Positions 48,625 through 60,552 are shown, counted from the first letter of the stretch. The stretch: DNA of 64,000 bases from Zygnema cylindricum (GCA_037447655.1 JBBHKE010001935.1:377286-441285); one strand, 5' to 3'. Program-made: numbers and translations. Notes: generated by a model not told the origin, from the letters alone.

Positions 48625-49479
48625 TAATAACGCAAAGCGGTGTATTATAATTTAACTCACGTACGGGTTCTATAAAAGTATTAGCGATTACAAAAAAGGT
48701 TTGGCCAAAGGTCCAACCAAAAATTGACTAATAAAATTCAGTAACTTAACCATTCATAATTTCATACTTTATTGCATACGACAAGCTGCTTTCCGAGTGT
48801 CCGTACAATCTAGATATTGCTATAATCTGTTAGAATCTATATTTGGAATGGAATGAAGAGAGAAGATTTTATTATGAAAAACGCGATGGTTAAACCATCA
48901 AATTACAAAACTTGATTGAAATGGAAAATTGTTGACTACCTTTAAAGGCTAAAATTGGAAAACCAAAAGTACGTACAAAAACTGTAAAAGCTAATCAACA
49001 TTAAGAGTAAAAACAACGAAAACATAAGAAACAAAAACAAACATTAAACCTAAACTACAATGCACTTAAAATTACATAATACAAAGGCTCTAAATGACAA
49101 AAAGGACTGTTTGCCCAAAGCCTTAAAAAAAAGTCTACACTAAAGGTCCGAGGAACAAATATCATCAATGTGCACCAGTTGGCGAGGAGATAAATCTCGG
49201 AGGCCTCGACCATCGTTCACCACCGTGCTTTGTCGGATAAGGGCCGAGGCTTGAGATCGTTGAAGGGCAACAGAGATACGTTGGCGGTAAAAGGCTGACA
49301 TGAGAGTCGAGGGAGGGCTGCCAGGCATAGATGTCATATGCGCATAAAACGCACGGAGTAAACTAACGAATACTACGTAGAGTGCGCATAAAACAATTTC
49401 AAACTTTTAAAATTCGTAGGTAAAATTAGTACTTTTTTTTTACTTTCAAATTCCAAAAAATTTCAATATTCAATACCCA
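48625..49479. other. Intergenic with dispersed repeats, no gene
   Basis: 48858-48955 is copy 2 of dispersed repeat R (AGAAGATTTTATTATGAAAA ... GAAAATTGTTGACTACC). 49230-49320 (GAAGGGCAACAGAGATACGT and onward) resembles 60095-60170 inside the histidine kinase gene. A 65-residue minus-strand ORF (49337..49140) covers it and is unrecognised. Confidence 0.55.
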
Positions 49480-50035
49480 AAAAAACTGCAAAGTGCAACG
49501 AACTAGCGGCAAGCGCCGGAATTTACTGTGTCTCCAAAGGCGGCTTCCTTTTAAGGACGGAGTGGAGGACAGATGAAAATATGCGCGCGCAAATGACGCA
49601 AAACGGCTCAAAGAAGCCGCCGTTGGAGATGCTATAAATTCCGCGGCTCGCCGCTGAGATAAAAATACGCATGCGAGACGCCATAAATTCTGATGCTGGC
49701 TGCTGAGATAAAAATACGCATGCGAGACGCCATAAATTCCGCTGTTCGCTGCTGAGATAAAAATACGTATGCGAGGCGCCATAAATTCCGCTGCTCGCCG
49801 CTGAGATAAAAATACGCATGCGAGACGCCATAAATTCCGCTGTTCGCTGCTGAGATAAAAATACGTGTGCTAGGCGCCATAAATTCCGCTGTTCGCTGCT
49901 GAGATAAAAATTCGCGCAAAATGCAAAACTGAAAAGTGCAACGAACAAGCGACTCTACGGCGTCTCCAACGGCGGCTTCCTTCTGAAGACGGAGTGGAAG
50001 ACACAAAAAATACGCGCGCGCAAATGAAGCAACTT
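49480..50035 (-). repeat. 49-bp minisatellite (six units) between 100-bp direct repeats
   Basis: Units start at 49636, 49685, 49734, 49783, 49832 and 49881 (exactly 49 bp apart) and contain GCTGAGATAAAAATACG and CATAAATTCCGCTG. They are flanked by direct repeats at about 49485-49600 and 49928-50035 sharing GTGCAACGAAC and CGGCGGCTTCCTT. All three minus-strand frames are open across the array. Confidence 0.93.
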
Positions 50036-50159
50036 TTTTTTTTTAGTGTCCGTAAATTTTTTCGTACAGTGTGAGACGTACGAAATTTACGAAAGCTACG
50101 AAACAAACGAATACTACGTAGTTTTCGTAAAAAAGTCTAAGTCTGTACGAACAGGACAT

Positions 50160-50500
50160 CTACGCTGCCAGGTCCTCGGGCCTCAAACGACCTAGAGCAC
50201 AATCACGGATGAAGTTGTCGAAAGACGAGTCCAAGGTCCCAAATATCTCCAAAGCAAACGGTATGAAGTTGTCTGCTGGGTCCCGATTAGCGTAATCGCG
50301 TTCTTTAGAGGCCGCTGCATCCCGAGCCGCAACACCAGGATGTAATGCCGCACGCGTTGAAACATGGGATCCCGTCGGGTCGGTCACAACTACGTCCCCC
50401 AGTGTTCTCTCTGCGCCTTGCAAAAACACGAGGTCCACGCGAGAGCCGCGCACTCCCCCGAGATTGAGAACGTGGCGGGAGGATATGCGACACCTCACGT
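50160..50500 (-). pseudogene. Probable C-terminal fragment of a LINE-type retroelement polyprotein
   Basis: A 112-residue minus-strand frame reads VRGSRVDLVFLQGAERTLGD, VVVTDPTGSHVS, then PGVAARDAAASKERDYANRD and DNFIPFALEIFGTLDSSFDN. The order 'R-x-D-L-V-F ... D-V-V-V-T-D-P ... A-A ... K ... Y ... F-I-P-F-x-x-E-x-F-G' is one I associate with the region after reverse transcriptase in plant and algal non-LTR elements. No RT domain is present nearby, so it is a fragment. The identification is from memory of the pattern and is moderate at best. Confidence 0.45.
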
Positions 50501-50610
50501 TTCACTGTGTACCCTGCAAAGAATGGAATCTGCTACGATGGGGCGCTGAGAACGTTTTTTCTGCTTCCAAGTGGAAGGGAATGGTTCGTACTTTTCGTAA
50601 AATTTTACTG

Positions 50611-50686
50611 CACGTGAGACCCACGTGGTGTCACTTGTATGGCCACGTACTGAGACCCACGTGGTGTCACTTGTATGGCCACGTAC
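50611..50686 (+). promoter_or_regulatory. Duplicated 38-bp unit with CACGTG, upstream of the kinase
   Basis: GAGACCCACGTGGTGTCACT followed by TGTATGGCCACGTACT occurs twice in tandem. Each unit has a G-box core (CACGTG) and a second ACGT core. It lies about 710 bp upstream of the kinase ATG. A role in its promoter is inference. Confidence 0.45.
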
Positions 50687-50829
50687 TGTTCTCATCCACT
50701 ACATAAGATCCAGTCTATAAGATCATATGAAATCGTCGGATTCGATCGCTTCTCTGAAAGGTGACTGGCCAGCAGAGTTCCAAGGCTTCCTCAACGGTAC
50801 GGTACGGCTGGACTTCACTGCCTGACATC

Positions 50830-50922
50830 TTCTGGTACTGTACTGTACTGTACGATTTGTAACCCCCATATCGGATCCCCTCCAGACAGATCCTTGACAG
50901 TACAGTACAGTACTGTACTCTA
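50830..50922. repeat. TACTG/CAGTA repeats in inverted arrangement
   Basis: TACTGTACTGTACTGTACG at 50835 and CAGTACAGTACAGTACTGTA near 50899 are short arrays that can pair with each other. They lie within the presumed kinase 5' flank. Confidence 0.75.
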
Positions 50923-51082
50923 ATGGAGCCGAACCCTAAATCCCAGCAGCGTATCCATTGCAGAATGAGAGATTCCCCTATCGTATTCAACGTTTTCGAG
51001 ACCAAGGTTCAGAAATCAGAATGTTCCAAATTCATCCTACGTGGCAGAGGGCAATTCCGCGTTCGCTGTAGAAGCGGCAGTA

Positions 51083-51299
51083 CACCGTGTATCGCTATTA
51101 GTGTTAATATTTGTTTCGCCACTTAAGACTGATTTTCTCCGTACACTCTTCTCCGATTCTCAATTGAAGACCGTCAATCGAAAGCTGAGAATCTTACCTT
51201 TCAATCGCAACCGTCAGATCTAAAAGCTGACATGCGTGTACGGAGAAAAGATGTTGTAAGAGACGAAAAAAACATGGACACTAATAACGATTCACGGTG
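51083..51299. mobile_element. TA-MITE family, copy A5, upstream of the kinase
   Basis: 217 bp, TA on both sides (51081-51082, 51300-51301). The ends are CACCGTGTATCGCTATTAG and ATAACGATTCACGGTG. It is the best-preserved copy. Its right end is 96 bp upstream of the kinase start codon, so it lies in the promoter or 5' UTR. Confidence 0.92.
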
Positions 51300-51394
51300 T
51301 AGTAAATGCGTGCGTGTAATTACCTTATTCTTCTTATAAAGCCACGAAGGTGTACGGTAGAGCTCTATACATGCACTCCAGCTGTCAACCAACC

Positions 51395-54300
51395 ATGGCG
51401 CCGAGTATCAAGAGCAAGTGTCACGCTCGTGAAGAAGATCCTGAGGAAGATCTTCACCAGATTCGGAAGACCAAGTGAGTCTCATTCGTCCAGTATCCGT
51501 ACAATTTCTTTTTGCCATGTCAGCTTTACCGCGGTGTCTTGTTCTTTTTAGACTCTCTTCCACTTATAACTGCTGATGGCAACTTCTTGCAATGCAGGAA
51601 ACGGGACAGCGATTGTTGCGGTATGGGAGCGACAGAAGCCGACAGCGTTGCCGTACACACGTGCGAGGAGCTTCGGATGCAGCAGCGGCTGCTGGAGCAG
51701 GCAGGCTTGGCGGCGGCGCTGGTGGACGACTCCAACTGCGTACGGATGGGCAGGTGGGCATTGCACACTGGAAGCTGTGCATCGGATTCTGGACATTGGA
51801 CCTTCGAGGTTGAACATTACACACTAGACATTGGAAAGTGAACATCAAACGTTGGACATTGAACAGTGAACATTAGACATTGGAAATTGGACATTGGACA
51901 TTGAACATTGGACATTGAACATTGGACATTGAACATTGGACATTGGACATTGAACATTAGAAATTGGACCTTGGACATTGGAAATTGAACATTAGAAATT
52001 GGACCTTGGACATTGGAAATTGAACATTAGAAATTGGACAATGGACATTGGAAAATGAACACTGGACATTGAACTTTGTACATTTAACATTGGACATTGG
52101 GCATTGGACATTGAACATTGAACATTGGACATTGAAAATTAGAAATTGGACATTGGACATTAGACATTGAACATTGGCCATTGGACATTGGAAATTAGAC
52201 ATTGGAAGTTGGACATTGGACATTTATAATTGAACATTGGACATTAGACATTAGACATTGGACATTAGACATTGGACATAAGACATTGGACTATGGACAT
52301 AAGACATTGGACTATGGACACTAGACATTCAAAATTGGACAATAAGCACTAAGCGTTGGGAGTGAACATTAAATATTGGATATGGACATTGGACATGTGT
52401 ATTTGACATTAAACGCCGAACCCACTTTGTGTACTTGTTATTTTAGCCTACAAGTCTCATTAAGGTCATCCCGTTCATAAGCCAAATTTTTCTTTTCATG
52501 GACTATCTACCTTCATGATGTTGATGTTGATTGGACAATGGCAAGTGGACATGACATCCAACATTATATGTTTGATACTTGTGTTAGAATGGTCTGGAAT
52601 TACTATCTGATAAACAGGTAGACTTGGAGAAGAAAGAACAGTTAGATTCGGAGAAGAAAATCTAATTTAACAATGTTTATAACTGAATTATTATAAATTC
52701 AACTTTGTATAGATATTTAAACATTTTTTTGACAATTTCTGTCTCACTAATAATGAATTTTCATCTGAAATATCGCACGTTGAAAGTTGTGATTGTGCAT
52801 CAAAATTGAACGTAAAAGTTTTAGAAAGTAGTTTTCTTACTCGGTTAGTCGTAAGCTTGAATTACGTTAGACTTTAAATTGAGTTAAATCGTTTGTAAAC
52901 TTTTCAACACTCTGACATCTCCATAGATGTCATTTTCACTTTCCTTTCAACCTAGTTTTTATTTTGTTGAACTTAGATTTGTGGTTGACTCCACCAAGAT
53001 CACCGCATTTAAGCGGTTATCTCAAAACTAGTATTTCTTGATTCCACTCCAAGTGTCAATTCCAAAGTTTTAGATCAATATTTCACTCAGAGAAGAGTTA
53101 AAAAATTAAAAAGTACAAAGGTTTATAATCGGCCATATCACTTGGCTTTTATGCCCATGTGTATATATGATAACAGTATGCTTGTATTTCTCACAACTGT
53201 TGTTTTTCATATTGCATGAAACCAGTCTGGTGTTATGTCACATGTTGGGGAATCCTCAGATTGTCGGCTGTCGACTGGAAAACTTTGTGGAGTCGGACGA
53301 TTTACAGGATTTCCAGGTGCGAAAATGTGAATCTCATTTTCACTTATCTTATATCATACTAAGCACCTCAACTTCACTTAGAGCAACATTTTAACAAACA
53401 TATCCATATATTATATTGGTTTCGTACTTCCATACTTCAATTCTAACATGCCTATGAATATATGTAATAAACAGCTCTAATACTTCTCTAACCTGGGCAG
53501 AAGGACTTACACCATGAACCATTACCATAGTTAAGTTTTTTTCCTCCCCTCAAACGTGTTTATATTGTTACATAGTTTATCCGATTTTAAACCTCAATAT
53601 TGCTTTCAAAATTTTGAAAGTCTTACCTTTCGATTGGTCCCCTCTAGACAAGAAACCGACATTTTTTCCCAGAAAATTACGCGTTGGGCTCCTCAAGGTT
53701 CTGTTTTCAAAATCTTTTTGTTGAAGATTTCAAAACATGTGACCAATTATTATTGTAACTATATAGAATGAATAGTATTAAAATGAATGCAAGAAACCAT
53801 TCACATGAGTTATGGATTCCGCATGACACTTTCCTTGCCTGACAGCTGTCGTCTTGTCCTGAGTGGGATGCAGAAAATCTGTGACATGATGATGACACGT
53901 GGCAACTGCATTGGACAGCCATTGGGCGAGTGGCGATGGCATTCCAGAAAAGACAGAAAATACCCTCTTTGGCTCCGATTAAGAGTGGTTTCCAAAGGGG
54001 AAGGACAGACACTTTTGATTTTTGATGACATCAGCAACTTGAAATCTATGGAGGTATGGCACTTGTCTCGTTATAGTCTAGGTAGAAGCAAATGAATCCA
54101 AGATGTGCCTAATCTCAAAATAAGATTTAAAATAAAAAAAGATTTAAAATGATGTCGGAATATATTCGAGGATGTCTTGATGTTAATAACACTACATGGC
54201 TTGCCAAGGAAAACCCTAACCCTTATTTGTTATGTGACTGCATCTGGGGTGTGCACATAACAGTTGTAACATAAAACCTCAAGATTTTTCTTAAATTAGG

Positions 54301-57300
54301 AGGACAGTCCTCAACTTTTCTATTCGACAGTTAAGAGTTTAACAAGAACCAAGTTTGAAATATAGATGTTGAATTTCCTGTCCCATTTCGCTATACATAA
54401 AGTAATAAACAGACTCGGTGAGAGCATAACTGGGCAAATTTTATCAGAAAATTTTCCACTGGAAATTTTCCCGTGATCTCACACTCGTCTCTATGGTGAG
54501 ACATGCAGGAAGAAATTTCTAATTTGAGAAACAAAGTGACAAAATTGGAGGAAACTTTAGAAAATTGCCCCCTCGGAATCGCTCAATTATCAGAAAATGA
54601 GGAGTTGACAATAAACCGAGCACTCGAAGAGGTTATTGGTTACAAGAGGGAGGAGATAACCACATTTGAGAAATTGGATTCAGCTCTGTTTGGTAGAGAA
54701 AAGAGACGAGGTCAGACAGACATTTGAAAAAACAAAGGAGAAAGGTTTCCAAGAAAGTGTTCGATGGCTTTTGAAAAGGAAGGACGGAAACCGTAGATTT
54801 GTGGAGTTTTTTGGCGCTCCAAATGCAGGAGGAACGGTGAGTTTTTCATTCATATTTTGGAGAGAAAATCTATTTATGTATCAATGATAGAAGTTTGGTA
54901 AATACAGTGTAATGTTTATTTGCAACGTAAGAGAAATTGTATTGTCATGTGAAGTTTATTATGGCATATAGGTAAATAGGAAACCCACCTCACATGAAAT
55001 AGCATTGGCTACATGTTTTTACCACCTATTGACTGTGAGCTCTGTATTATTTTAACGTCCTTGTTTCGAGGTTATTGACATATTTAACAATCATGTTTAA
55101 TTAATGTTGCATTGTTACATCACACACCTTATTGTTATACTGTGTACAACTAACTCATTTCTGGTTGCTTTGCAAAATGTAAAGAATAACATCTGAAAGT
55201 TAATAAACGATTAATTTTATGACAGCGTGATGCGTAGTATAAATTTTATCCACTTTATAATCGGTGTGGAAAGCTGTGACATATGCTCTTGATTGCAACT
55301 GACTAGTGGAATGCCTTCACAGATAATTGACATTTTTTTCTCGGCATGTTGATGTTGGGCAGATTTGGGTTTGCCAAGATATTACCACCAAATTGTTAGA
55401 AGAAGACCAGTTTCGAGTTATGTTCGATGTCTGTTTGGTGAGTGTTTCTTCTTTTACATCTGAATTTGAATTCCAAGGAAACAGGCAGTCCTCTTTAAAA
55501 AAACCCCGAAATAGCCTCGTCTCTTTCTTATTTCACGTGACTGACAGTTGTCGTTATAATCAAAAGTTCCTCTCAAGAGTAGGGGATGAAACCTTTTGAG
55601 ATAAAAAATGTAATATATAAAGTGCTTTTTGAATGGATTGAAATCTTTACCACCATCATTGTGAACCAAGCACATTGGTCACCTAAACTAGTATGGATTT
55701 TGTCAGTACATTGTAAGCGTGCCAAAATTCTCATACATTATGTTCAAGACATTATTAACGAACTACCAACTTCATTTCCTTATTGTTTTAATGAAATAGA
55801 ACCAAAAATCGATGAATTAGAACTAATGTATTCCACACATTCGTAAATTTTAGTCAATGGATACATTGACGTTCTAAGAATTTTGTCTGTGATACTATCA
55901 ATCATATTCAATATGTACGATCACATATTTTGCGTCAGACATAAAACTAAGTTATTTCGTTTAGAATACCGTATATATATAGAAACTACAGCGATCCAGT
56001 CTAATCAAGGTTACTAATGTTCCATTACCATGTGTAAATATTGTGTGCAGGAACCGATGTTCATTGCGGAAAATAATGTTATTGTCAATTGCAATGATGC
56101 CTTTGTCAAAGTTGTCGGTGGTCGCAGTAAAGCAGAAGTCTTGGCCTTAGCTCCCACTCCCAATACATTATCTCCCGAGTTTCAGCCCGATGGGAGACTC
56201 TCCGCGGAGCTTATTGAAGAAAACAAAAATAATAATTCTGAACTCGAAATGAAGTTTGAGTGGATGCACCAGAAGCTCGATGGAACTCCTCTACCCTGTC
56301 TAGTCCTAGCAAAGGTACTTTTCTTTGTGACAGAACAAATATCAAAGTGTAGAGAATTGTACATATGTCATCTGCTATAAAACGAAAAAATAACTGATAG
56401 GGTCTTCTTTCTACACCGTTTTGTGGCAACCAATCATACATACTGCTATTCCTTTCCACGTGTCGAATGTGTTACAGCTTTTACTTTTTCGGTGGATTCA
56501 TGGGCTTAGAGTGGCATAAGGCGTTAAACTCACCAGTAACTAAAGTCCTTTTTCGCTTTTTCTACTGACCAGAGTGTTGTGGTGGAGAAAGAACAAGTAT
56601 GGCTAGTTGTCTGGAGAGATTTGACGGAAATAAAAAAAACTGAGGAAGCATTGCGATTTGCGAAGGAGAAGGCGGAGCAAGCCTCGCAGGCAAAAAGCAG
56701 TTTTTTGGCGAACATGAGTCATGAAATCCGGACGCCAATGAACGGTGCAGATTAACTCCCAACCAGACCTCTCAAATACCTTGAGAAAACCTTAATCAAA
56801 TATTGCTTGTCGGTTTGCCTTTCCTGTCCTGACGCAATAACTCACTTCATTCATGCATCTTTATACTTAACCATAAATGCGGAATACTGGAACTTTTCGT
56901 GTTGGAAAGGGAAAAAAATAAAAAAAAAAAAACATTAATCAGTAGTAATAACGTGTCTCTTCTTTAAACTGCATACATACAACTGACTTTCGTTGTATAG
57001 ATCAGCTGATCAGTGTAACTCCAGTTCGATTTTTTGATTACTCACATCCAGGCTCTCTCAAATTTGCAGGTGTGATTGGTGTAGTGGAGCTTCTCCTAAA
57101 CACTTCATTGGATGCAGAACAGCGTTCATACTTAGAAATTATTCGAACATCAGGCAACAATCTGTTACGCATCATTTCTGATGTCCTCGACCTCGCCAAG
57201 ATGGAGTCACAAAGTCTCTCCCTCGAATTCCTCGAATTCGATCTCCGAGAACACATTCAAGAGTCGTTGGCACTTGTTCGTGTTGTCGCAGAAGAGAAGG

Positions 57301-60300
57301 GTCTTCAGGTAAAGAGGGAAGAGAAACAAGGAAAAGAAAATGATATCCCTGGACCATCAGAACCATAGAATCTTAAATCATGGAAACCATGTGAACCATG
57401 TGAACCATAGGACCAGAACAACCATAGTACTATGAAAATATAGAACATTAGGACCGTAGAGGTCATGTAGAATCAGAGGACTATACTACCAGAACCATAA
57501 AGCCATAAAACTATATGGATAAAACCGGAAGAACCTTAGAATCATAGAACTATGGAACTATAGACCCGTACAATTTAGAGAGCCATGGAACAATAACAGC
57601 CATCAAAGTATGAAAACCATAAAATCATAAAATCATGTGAATCTTAGAAAGGATGACATGTTGAAAATACTTCTTTATGTGAATCATGATGGACCTGCAA
57701 CCACATCTCTGATTAATAATTCATCTCAATAACATTTGTTAACGAATCATGTAAGATTTGCATCCTTAATGTACGGCAAGAACTTCATGGAAGCTACAGC
57801 TTTGTTCTCTTCTCTTTGTGACAGCTATCGTGCTCTGTGGATGGGGATGTTCCGGAAATGATTGTGGGAGATTCCTTAAGACTCCGCCAGGTTCTTTTGA
57901 ATCTCATAACAAATTCCATCAAGTTCACTCACAGGTTCAATTTCAAACTTATAACCTTTTTCGGCAACTGACTTGCTTACATTCATCTTTTAAACGTACG
58001 TTTGCTGTTGTCGCATTGGTCATCAGAATATATTGATTTCTAACTGTCACTAGTACTAATGATTGTACTAATCACTGAGCTAAGAACAGTAGGAGTAAGA
58101 AACACCAGTACTGTAAAAGTGGTACTAATAAGTATACATGGAGAATTGAATTTGTACAAACAGAGATTTGGAAAAAACTTTAGGATTCGTGCATTTTCTT
58201 GAGACCGCAGACATCAGCTTCAAAATATGATTGGATGTTGAAAAGAAGCAGAAGACTGCAGTGGCGCTTGCAAGGAGATTTCCTTCACTTAAAATAGATC
58301 CTTTTGTCTTACGCAGAGGCTCCGTTGCAGTAAAAGTGAAGCTTGTACATGGAGGCAATAGGAGTGATGTTTTCACAAACCTTCAGTTCTCTGTCACGGA
58401 CACAGGTGTCGGAATCCTACAGGATGCTCAAAGGCTACTTTTTGAGGCGTTTACACAGGTGAGTCTAGTACAGTACACTGTGTATCGCTATTAGTGTTAA
58501 TGTTTTTTTTGCCACTTAAAACATTTTTTTTTCGTGCATAATTGTCGGATTAATAACAGCAGGGCTCTACCAACATTTTGTTGCCTTTTTCTGTTTTGTT
58601 GACTTGTTGTATCAAGTGAAACAAGAAGGATCTTCTTAATTCAACTGAAAATGCTTTGAAAAACGTTCTTGTTACAAACAAACCTTAAAAAATACATCCT
58701 GACAGATATAGTTTCTGAGCATTATAACGCCAGAACTGAGAGAAATGAGAAAAACCATTGTAAAAGACGACATTGGTTAGAACTACCATTTTGATGTGAA
58801 TTTACAAGTTGCAGTATACTTTTTCTAAGTTATTCTGCCATCATACCTTCTAACAATGAAAAACAATTTTGAGTTTTTGCAGGCAAATGCGTTCACATGT
58901 CGGAAATATGGAGGCACTGGGTGAGAAGAGAGAGGGTCTAGATAATTATGAATTTTAGGGTTTTCTGGGAGCTTTCATGATTGGCTACATATTCCATTAC
59001 TCGTAAAGAACAGAGCTTATCTCTATTGATTGCCATAAATGCACTCTAAACAGTGGAAGCCGCAGAAATTTTTGCTTATATATCTGCACTTATGTACCCT
59101 AATTCCCACATTTCGGCGTTTGTTTCTTTAGATTCTGTAATGTGTTTTAATCTCACGTAATTGGAATTTTGTATGCAGACTGGGCCTCACAATTTCCAAA
59201 ACTCTCGTCAAGCTGATGGGAGGCGATATAAGTGTGACAAGTGTCCAAGGCAAAGGTTCCACTTTCACATTCAATATTAGAGTGGGTACTTGTCTTAAAT
59301 CCAAAGCAACTCAACTTGCAGCAAAAAGTTCTGAAACTCCGCGGAGTTTGGCCTCTTTGAGGGTTTTGGTGGCGGAGGACAACAAAGTGAACCAGATTGT
59401 GATAACGCGGATGCTGAAAAATCTGGGGGTTCAATGGGAGCTTGTCGAGAATGGGGCCCTTGCATTAAAAGCGTGTTGTGATGGTAACTTCAACATCATC
59501 CTCATGGTATGTAACATCGTTAAGATTGCTTCTTTTACTCATGATGTTTAAAATTTTCTATAGTTCCATTGAACCATATCTAGTTGTGTCAAAACAAACA
59601 AAGGTTTTATTGCATAACTCGCGATTGGTAGACCATTTGGGTACATGGGAGATAAAAAGCACAAAAGTGTTTTTCAAGATCAGTAGAGTCTAAAGATGAT
59701 GAGCTTAGCCAAAAAATCTAGGAGTTAGACTGCACCCACTAAAACATGTAACTGCTTTGGATGTTTACTCACACAATAAAGAAGCCTACACTAAGTTATT
59801 GCTCACTACCCTCTCAAGGTAAAGTTCACAAGGTAGTCGATGTGGACTGGTTCTGTTGGTGGAAGATCCGGAGGCTACATCTAGTATCTGTTATACTGCC
59901 CATGCTATTAGAGTTATAGTTCGCGATAATATTTTTTTGGCACAAAATCATAAATAAGTGTTAGTAACATTATACTGTGAAGTGGCAAAATGAGCCACGT
60001 AACAAAACATAACTTAGTAAATGTATTAAAGAGTTTAAGCTAGTAATTCACTAACTCTAATAGTGATGGAAGTGTACCGTACACTGGCGGAGGAGGATCG
60101 CAGCTTGATTGTTGGAGGGCAACAAATATAGTTGGCGGTAGAAAGCAACACGGAAGCTCAATAGTGGCCTCCCCCGATCTTTTCGATTCAAACATTCTTC
60201 GAGCACAGCCACTGTAAAAAAGTGTCAAAAGACAATGTAACTGTTGTCTGACCTAATCGACAATATTCTCTCTGTTTGTGCTTTGCAGGATTGCCACATG

Positions 60301-60552
60301 CCTGAAATGGACGGCTTCGATGCAACAGAGCAAATCCGACGGTTGAAATCTCCCCGCTCTGATTGGTCGCAGCCTCTGATTGTAGCCCTGACAGCCAGTG
60401 CTTTAAGCCACGAGAAGATGCGATGTGAAGCAGCTGGAATGGATGTGTTTTTAACCAAACCGGTAAGGCATAACGACTTACGAGATGTTTTTGTGCGCGA
60501 AATGGAGGGAAACTTTCCAACTAAAAGAATGCCAACCTCATTTGGGCAATAA
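51395..60552 (+). CDS. Soluble hybrid histidine kinase (PAS-PAS-PAS-HisKA-HATPase-receiver)
   Basis: Fourteen exons: 51395..51474, 51598..51753, 53226..53316, 53874..54053, 54509..54836, 55363..55437, 56051..56314, 56573..56744, 57070..57308, 57825..57934, 58317..58458, 58883..58920, 59179..59506, 60289..60552; about 821 aa. All joins agree in phase except that exon 5 needs a +1 shift near 54692-54700. Three PAS-like modules (about 55-170, 185-290, 295-415) each end in a WVCQDITTK-type strand. HisKA has [15 protein letters not shown] with phospho-His about 441. HATPase has an N box ([15 protein letters not shown]), [14 protein letters not shown] and GGTGLGL. The receiver has the acidic pair in VAEDNKVN (about 691/692), phospho-Asp about 735 ([10 protein letters not shown]), Thr769 and Lys791. 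No membrane segment is seen, so it probably senses a cytosolic ligand or redox cue. It should pass phosphate to an HPt protein. Confidence 0.92.
51779..52420 (+). repeat. ACATTGGACATTGAACATT repeats in kinase intron 2
   Basis: About 45 imperfect 12-13 bp units (GACATTGGACATTGAACATT) occupy the first 640 bp of the intron 51754..53225. Confidence 0.93.
52421..53225. other. Kinase intron 2, remainder
   Basis: AT-rich with no exon seen. The intron ends at AAACCAG. Confidence 0.5.
57365..57665 (+). repeat. ACCATAGAACCATGTGA-type degenerate repeats in kinase intron 9
   Basis: Units such as AACCATGTGAACCATAGGA and AACTATGGAACTATAGA recur over about 300 bp of the intron 57309..57824. Confidence 0.75.
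58476..58551 (+). mobile_element. TA-MITE family, copy A6 (left half only), in kinase intron 11
   Basis: Begins after TA with CACTGTGTATCGCTATTAG, 17 bp past the exon 11 donor, and continues TGCCACTTAAAACATTTTTT up to about 58551. The right half is absent, so the copy is truncated and cannot fold on itself. Confidence 0.9.
60070..60185. repeat. Dispersed repeat in kinase intron 13, shared with 49.2 kb
   Basis: GGAGGGCAACAAATATAGTT and GGCGGTAGAAAGCAACA match, with changes, the GAAGGGCAACAGAGATACG region at 49230-49320. It is probably a fragment of an undescribed mobile element. Confidence 0.6.
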
